This document shows positions 7,219 through 9,686 of a stretch of DNA of 9,686 nucleotides, piece after piece. Numbering within the stretch: the first letter of the stretch is position 1; the number at the start of each line of letters is the position of its first letter. The position numbers and the translations under genes were made by a program. The DNA lies in contig CANPYH010000050.1 in assembly GCA_947588325.1 (NCBI GenBank), positions 1 to 9,686 on the forward strand, in the 5' to 3' direction. The DNA comes from an uncultured Clostridia bacterium (GTDB taxonomy: Bacteria > Bacillota > Clostridia > Christensenellales > Pumilibacteraceae). The notes under the pieces are model-generated. The model was not told the DNA's origin and searched no databases. It was given only the letters and a program-made list of their open reading frames with translations.

Positions 7219-7454
7219 CTGTTGGATACTTGCAAAGTAGTAATTAACCTGTAGTATTCTTGTTATATCAATAAAAACCTATTAACGACGAACCAACTCC
7301 AGCGCGGCGGAGAGTGCCGCTCAGACGTGCGGGAGAGGTTATTTCGACACAGGAGTTTACTATATTCCGTAAATGACTGCGCCGAAATGTTCTCGGCTCG
7401 CGCGTATCAGCGGTGCTATGCGCCGCGCATGTAGTGACTGAGGGGATTGTCCTG
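7201..7454 (+). repeat. ~230-bp structured repeat, copy A, bounded by 21-bp direct repeats
   Basis: Exact 21-bp direct repeats at 7201-7221 and 7434-7454 contain ACTGAGGGGATTGTCCTG and enclose 212 bp. The interior is nearly identical to 9463-9682 and its first part is related to 31-152. It has no ORF. Four short stems can be drawn: GCGGC/GCCGC (7304-7308 with 7316-7320), TTTAC/GTAAA (7356-7360 with 7369-7373), GCCGA/TCGGC (7381-7385 with 7393-7397) and GCGCGTA/TATGCGC (7400-7406 with 7417-7423, one G-T pair). The direct repeats suggest a cassette that can be gained or lost by recombination. Confidence 0.8.
7278..7433 (+). ncRNA. Candidate structured RNA or single-stranded DNA fold inside the repeat
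   Basis: This is the most conserved and most foldable part of the repeat. Between copies A and B, one change (C to T at the end of the first stem) keeps pairing as G-U, and the only clustered change lies in the loop of the TTTAC/GTAAA stem. The last stem competes with an alternative hairpin ATGCG-ccg-CGCAT (7418-7430). I find no convincing promoter or T-run terminator, so transcription is unproven and the strand is a guess. It could equally be DNA folded during transposition. Confidence 0.3.
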
Positions 7455-7537
7455 CTTCATACAAAATTAGTTATTACAGAACTCACACTCCACATAACAC
7501 ACAATAAACCATGATTTCAGTTTTTAGGGGAAAGGGG
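7455..7537. other. AT-rich spacer related to 205-255
   Basis: There is no coding region. The first half resembles 205-255 and the last part (TTTTTAGGGGAAA at 7521-7533) matches 358-372, so it is the second copy of the intergenic module's spacer. Confidence 0.5.
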
Positions 7538-7583
7538 TGCAGGGGGAAACCCACTTTGTACACAAAGGGGGTTTCCCCCTGCA
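7538..7583. repeat. Long palindrome beyond the ATPase terminator
   Basis: Twenty-one bases pair with twenty-one across a TACA loop (7538-7558 with 7563-7583), with one mismatch. The core GGGAAACCC...CTTTG and loop are those of the palindrome at 383-416, and the arms are longer here (TGCAGG/CCTGCA). It is not followed by a T-run on either strand. It lies about a dozen bases past the T-run of the ATPase terminator. Confidence 0.75.
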
Positions 7584-7595
7584 AACACACCTACC

Positions 7596-7633
7596 AAAAA
7601 CGCCTCGCGGGGGAAATGGTTCCCACGCGAGGC
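7596..7633 (-). terminator. Intrinsic terminator of the ATPase gene
   Basis: On the minus strand GCCTCGCG pairs with CGCGAGGC (7633-7626 with 7609-7602); the interior can pair further (GGGA/TCCC), and then G and five T follow. The stem begins 23 bases past the TAA stop at 7657. Confidence 0.85.
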
Positions 7634-7656
7634 CTAACTTGAAAAAAATATGACAT

Positions 7657-8955
7657 TTACAGGAACATTGCCATATAGAGCGGCAAGGTTACCTTATTAT
7701 CGACGACGCCGAGATTGCCAGAGATGAACTTAAAGCCGACGGAGGGGGAGAACTCCTTAAGAAAATTATTGAGAGAGACTGTAGCGCCGTTATTTGACTT
7801 AACCTCGACGGGAACTATCTCTGATTGTCGTGTAAGCAAGAATTCGATTTCTTGCGATGAGCTCTCGTTTTTATAGTAATAGAGCGGAAGCCCTTTCTTT
7901 ATCAAAATATCTGCAATAAGGTTTTCGTAAATACCGCCCTTGACAGGACCTTTAAGCGCGTCGGTCAGTATAGCCTGCTTCATTTCGTAACCGTACATGG
8001 ACACAAGCAGTCCGATATCGTTTAAGTAAATCTTGAACTGATCGGGCTTTTCGTAAGCAATGAGGGGAAACTCTGGTGTAGAAACGTTATTGCAATATCT
8101 GATCAGGTTAGCGTCCCGAAGCCACTCAAGACTGTTCTCGTATTTGCGCGCGCGCCCACCATTCTCTACTACGGAGAACTGAAACTTTTTATTCTCTTTT
8201 GCGAGCTGGCGGGGAATGGATAAGTAGCAATTACGCGCCTTGGGTTTTTCCATAGTGGCAGCATACTTCGCAATATCATCCAAGTATGCGTCGGTAATTT
8301 TCTTTTGCGCGTCATGCACTTCGCCGAAGTGGTTAGTCGCGATGTAAGTATTAACGACCTCAGGCATACCGCCGACAATCATGTATTCGCGCATATACCC
8401 AAGCATTTGCTCATTTATCGCCGTGGGAATTTTCTCCTTACGCTCGAAGTAAACCTTAATGTACTCGATAGTGTCTGCGCCGACCCCTATAGCCCATAAA
8501 AACTCTTCGAAGTCAAGTGAGTACATTTCAATCTGTCTCTCGTAGCCGACGGGTATAGAAGTCACCTGTTTATAGTTTATACCGAGTAGTGAGCCGGACG
8601 CGATAACGTCATAGCGATCGTCAATGGCAAGGAATTTAAGCGCAGTTCGAGCGTTCGGACACTCTTGTATTTCGTCGAGGAATATAAGTGTATCGCCTTC
8701 GACAAAACGTACGTTGCGGAAAAAGACGGACAGCCGCTTATATATCTCTTCGGCAGTCAATGTGCCCTCGAATACTTCCTTAATGCGCGGTTCTGTAATG
8801 AAGTTGACGTAAATATAATTGCCGTAGTTCTCCCGTCCGAACTTGTCGATAATGTAGGTCTTACCGATCTGGCGAGCACCCTTGACAAGCAGGCACTCTT
8901 TTTCTTTCGTCCGCTTCCATTCCGTCAATGTTTGTAAAAACTTTCTCTTTAACAT
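7657..8955 (-). CDS. AAA_14/DUF4143 family ATPase
   Basis: The 432-residue product has the usual two-part layout of this family. The N-terminal P-loop ATPase carries Walker A GARQIGKT (26-33), Walker B LIFLDE (90-95), then the family's RTALKFLA and ASGSLLG (119-125) strand and GGMPEVV (195-201). The C-terminal DUF4143 part includes GGIYENLIADIL (340-351) and EIEF (369-372) followed by VPVEVK (381-386), an E...E-x-K arrangement like that of restriction-endonuclease-like folds. Length is typical for the family. The function of these common orphan ATPases is not established; a substrate cannot be named. I chose the ATG at 8955 rather than an upstream GTG at 8982: the ATG has AGAGG five bases before it, and the GTG overlaps the -10 region. 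It is a single-gene unit with its own promoter and terminator; the repeat arrays on both sides suggest an accessory location. Confidence 0.92.
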   Translation of the reverse strand: MLKRKFLQTLTEWKRTKEKECLLVKGARQIGKTYIIDKFGRENYGNYIYVNFITEPRIKEVFEGTLTAEEIYKRLSVFFRNVRFVEGDTLIFLDEIQECPNARTALKFLAIDDRYDVIASGSLLGINYKQVTSIPVGYERQIEMYSLDFEEFLWAIGVGADTIEYIKVYFERKEKIPTAINEQMLGYMREYMIVGGMPEVVNTYIATNHFGEVHDAQKKITDAYLDDIAKYAATMEKPKARNCYLSIPRQLAKENKKFQFSVVENGGRARKYENSLEWLRDANLIRYCNNVSTPEFPLIAYEKPDQFKIYLNDIGLLVSMYGYEMKQAILTDALKGPVKGGIYENLIADILIKKGLPLYYYKNESSSQEIEFLLTRQSEIVPVEVKSNNGATVSLNNFLKEFSPSVGFKFISGNLGVVDNKVTLPLYMAMFL

Positions 8956-8960
8956 ATCTA

Positions 8961-8965
8961 CCTCT
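8961..8965 (-). promoter_or_regulatory. Ribosome binding site that sets the ATPase start
   Basis: AGAGG on the minus strand, five bases before the ATG at 8955-8953. The alternative GTG start at 8982-8980 has no such site and lies inside the promoter. Confidence 0.7.
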
Positions 8966-8968
8966 TGT

Positions 8969-9007
8969 GTGTATTGTAACACGTGGAGCGGGGTAGTGTC
9001 AATACAC
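8969..9007. promoter_or_regulatory. Inverted repeat embracing the ATPase promoter
   Basis: GTGTATTG (8969-8976) and CAATACAC (9000-9007) are perfect inverted copies. Inside them ACAC (8979-8982) and GTGT (8996-8999) extend the match to twelve pairs with a two-base bulge on one side. One arm covers the -35 box, the other the -10 box, so a dimeric protein bound here would block RNA polymerase. The regulator is unknown. Confidence 0.55.
8973..9002 (-). promoter_or_regulatory. Sigma-70-type promoter of the ATPase gene
   Basis: On the minus strand a perfect TTGACA (9002-8997) is followed after 18 bases by TACAAT (8978-8973). Transcription would begin near 8966, leaving a leader of roughly eleven bases that is just long enough to include the AGAGG site. 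Confidence 0.8.
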
Positions 9008-9058
9008 TTTTGCCATTTTTTGGAGGGTTCGAACAGGCATTTTTGCCACTTTTTGGAG
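9005..9058 (-). promoter_or_regulatory. Two 21-bp direct repeats upstream of the ATPase promoter
   Basis: On the minus strand CTCCAAAAArTGGCAAAA occurs at 9058-9038 and 9025-9005, each extended to 21 bases with two differences in total. They are 33 bp apart, about three helical turns, so both face the same side of the DNA. The nearer copy abuts the -35 box and overlaps one arm of the inverted repeat. A small palindrome GTTCGAAC (9027-9034) lies between them. This looks like a regulator binding array or an UP-like element. Confidence 0.5.
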
Positions 9059-9094
9059 TATTGAGGAATTGAGCTGATTTTTTTCGTGGAAGGG

Positions 9095-9110
9095 GAAGAG
9101 AATTCTCTTC
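9095..9110. repeat. 16-bp perfect palindrome
   Basis: GAAGAGAATTCTCTTC is a perfect palindrome about 130 bp upstream of the ATPase start. It has no loop and no T-run, so it is more like a protein binding site or chance than a terminator. The rest of 9061-9194 shows no gene. Confidence 0.4.
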
Positions 9111-9194
9111 TGCGACATACAAGGCAAGTTTCATATTATTGAGCGAGTTACAAGACGTTATGTTATTGTCCGAAGTTGAGGGGAGTGCTGCGGG

Positions 9195-9207
9195 TGAGGG
9201 GATTGTT
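9195..9207 (+). repeat. Isolated right half of the hairpin element
   Basis: TGAGGGGATTGTT matches the conserved right flank of the variable-stem elements, but no stem or G-rich left flank precedes it. It marks the start of the repeat-rich region that runs to the window's end. Confidence 0.5.
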
Positions 9208-9227
9208 ATTTAGTATTTAGTTTTGCT

Positions 9228-9330
9228 GCTCTCGAGTTGGTATGTTGGGAATAAGGTGGAATAATATAATAATCTCCACTTAACTTGTAAACAATTACTA
9301 TGCGGGTAGCAAACAAAACAATCCCCTCAG
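9228..9330 (-). repeat. ~105-bp tandem repeat, unit 1
   Basis: It shares with 9343-9448 the opening GCTCTCGAGTTGGTATG (GCGCTCGGGTTGGTATG in unit 2), a central ATATAATAAT loop, AGCAAAC and the terminal ACAATCCCCTCAG. A stem GTGGA/TCCAC (9256-9260 with 9275-9279) surrounds the loop. The end is the conserved flank of the hairpin elements in minus orientation. Confidence 0.65.
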
Positions 9331-9344
9331 GCGGACTATTCCGC
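9331..9344 (-). repeat. Variable stem linking the two tandem units
   Basis: GCGGA-CTAT-TCCGC is a perfect small hairpin directly next to CCCCTCAG, in the position of the variable stem of the other elements. The C-rich CAGCCCCCCTTACTAAG side is absent, so this is a half element with its stem retained. Confidence 0.5.
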
Positions 9345-9448
9345 GCTCGGGTTGGTATGTCGGGGAATGGTATTTATCGATATAATAATTACCATTTTTA
9401 CGGGTGATATGTAACTTTTAATTCCAGCAAACAAGACAATCCCCTCAG
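9343..9448 (-). repeat. ~105-bp tandem repeat, unit 2
   Basis: This is the diverged second copy of 9228-9330. The stem around the ATATAATAAT loop is here AATGGTA/TACCATT (9366-9372 with 9390-9396), different in sequence from unit 1 but in the same place. It ends in GACAATCCCCTCAG, which is also the left arm of the large palindrome at 9435-9478. Confidence 0.65.
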
Positions 9449-9478
9449 ACTGCCGTCAGGCAGACTGAGGGGATTGTC
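9435..9478. repeat. 44-bp near-perfect palindrome joining two repeat families
   Basis: GACAATCCCCTCAG (9435-9448) is the exact inverse of CTGAGGGGATTGTC (9465-9478). Inside, CTGCC-GTCA-GGCAG pairs as well, leaving a single A-A mismatch. It is the junction of tandem unit 2 (left) and copy B of the long repeat (right). Confidence 0.85.
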
Positions 9479-9686
9479 CTGTTGGATACTTGCAAAGTAG
9501 TAATTAACCTGTAGTATTCTTGTTATATCAATAAAAACCTATTAACGACGAACCAACTCCAGCGCGGTGGAGAGTGCCGCTCAGACGTGCGGGAGAGGTT
9601 ATTTCGACACAGGAGTTTACTAAAAACGTAAATGACTGCGCCGAAATGTTCTCGGCTCGCGCGTATCAGCGGTGCTATGCGCTACG
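9463..9686 (+). repeat. ~220-bp structured repeat, copy B (runs off window end)
   Basis: It is collinear with 7203-7423. By eye the only differences are one C-to-T change (9568) in the first stem, a rewritten and one-base-shorter loop at 9621-9627, and a change in the last four bases. All four stems of copy A are kept. The right end, where a second direct repeat would be expected, is outside the window. There is no ORF. Confidence 0.85.

Noticed and set aside
7230..7257. Promoter inside the 220-bp repeat (TTGCAA, 16 bases, TAGTAT)
   Set aside because: Both boxes are weak and the -10 box is not kept in the diverged copy at 31-152, so it is not good evidence that the repeat is transcribed.
7171..7634. 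CRISPR-like array
   Set aside because: Although direct repeats occur at about 230-bp spacing, there are only two exact ones, the cargo between is itself repeated elsewhere, and no cas gene is present.
8305..9064. Plus-strand ORFs of 60-90 residues opposite the ATPase gene
   Set aside because: They are shadows of the ATPase coding frame and its promoter region with no independent support.

Overview
The window looks like a chromosomal segment of an uncultured, probably gut-associated member of the Clostridia (Bacillota). The grounds are strong AGGAGG-type ribosome binding sites, GC-rich hairpin plus T-run terminators, a huge Gram-positive-style surface protein, an orphan AAA_14/DUF4143 ATPase, and many short G-rich palindromic repeats of a kind I associate with gut Clostridia. 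No rRNA or marker gene is present, so the taxonomy is inference.

There are only two genes I believe, both on the minus strand. One (513-6665) encodes a 2050-residue secreted, membrane-anchored surface protein. It has a signal peptide, five beta-solenoid units ending in GGTF-type motifs, a linker, a stalk of about twelve alanine-rich helical repeats of roughly 60 residues, and a C-terminal membrane anchor without LPXTG. The other (7657-8955) encodes a 432-residue AAA_14/DUF4143 ATPase. It has its own promoter, which sits inside an extended inverted repeat with two direct repeats just upstream. Each gene ends in an intrinsic terminator. They look like separate transcription units, and nothing in the sequence links their functions.

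The rest is repeat DNA, packed into 1-484, 7021-7634 and 9195-9686. Four layers can be separated: (1) a ~48-bp element, GGGGGGCTGG + hairpin + CTGAGGGGATTGTC, whose hairpin changes sequence from copy to copy but always stays self-complementary; (2) a ~220-bp non-coding repeat next to those elements, present almost identically at 7203-7423 and 9463-9682 and as a diverged shorter form at 31-152, whose differences fall in hairpin loops or keep a wobble pair; (3) a long palindrome beyond the terminators of both genes; (4) two diverged ~105-bp tandem units at 9228-9448. The intergenic blocks 1-484 and 7171-7634 have the same order of parts, so the module at the 3' end of each gene looks duplicated.

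The best candidate for something undescribed is this repeat family: a non-coding element with conserved folding, bounded by variable-stem hairpins, placed repeatedly at gene ends. No transposase, reverse transcriptase, nuclease cascade or CRISPR array is visible in the window.
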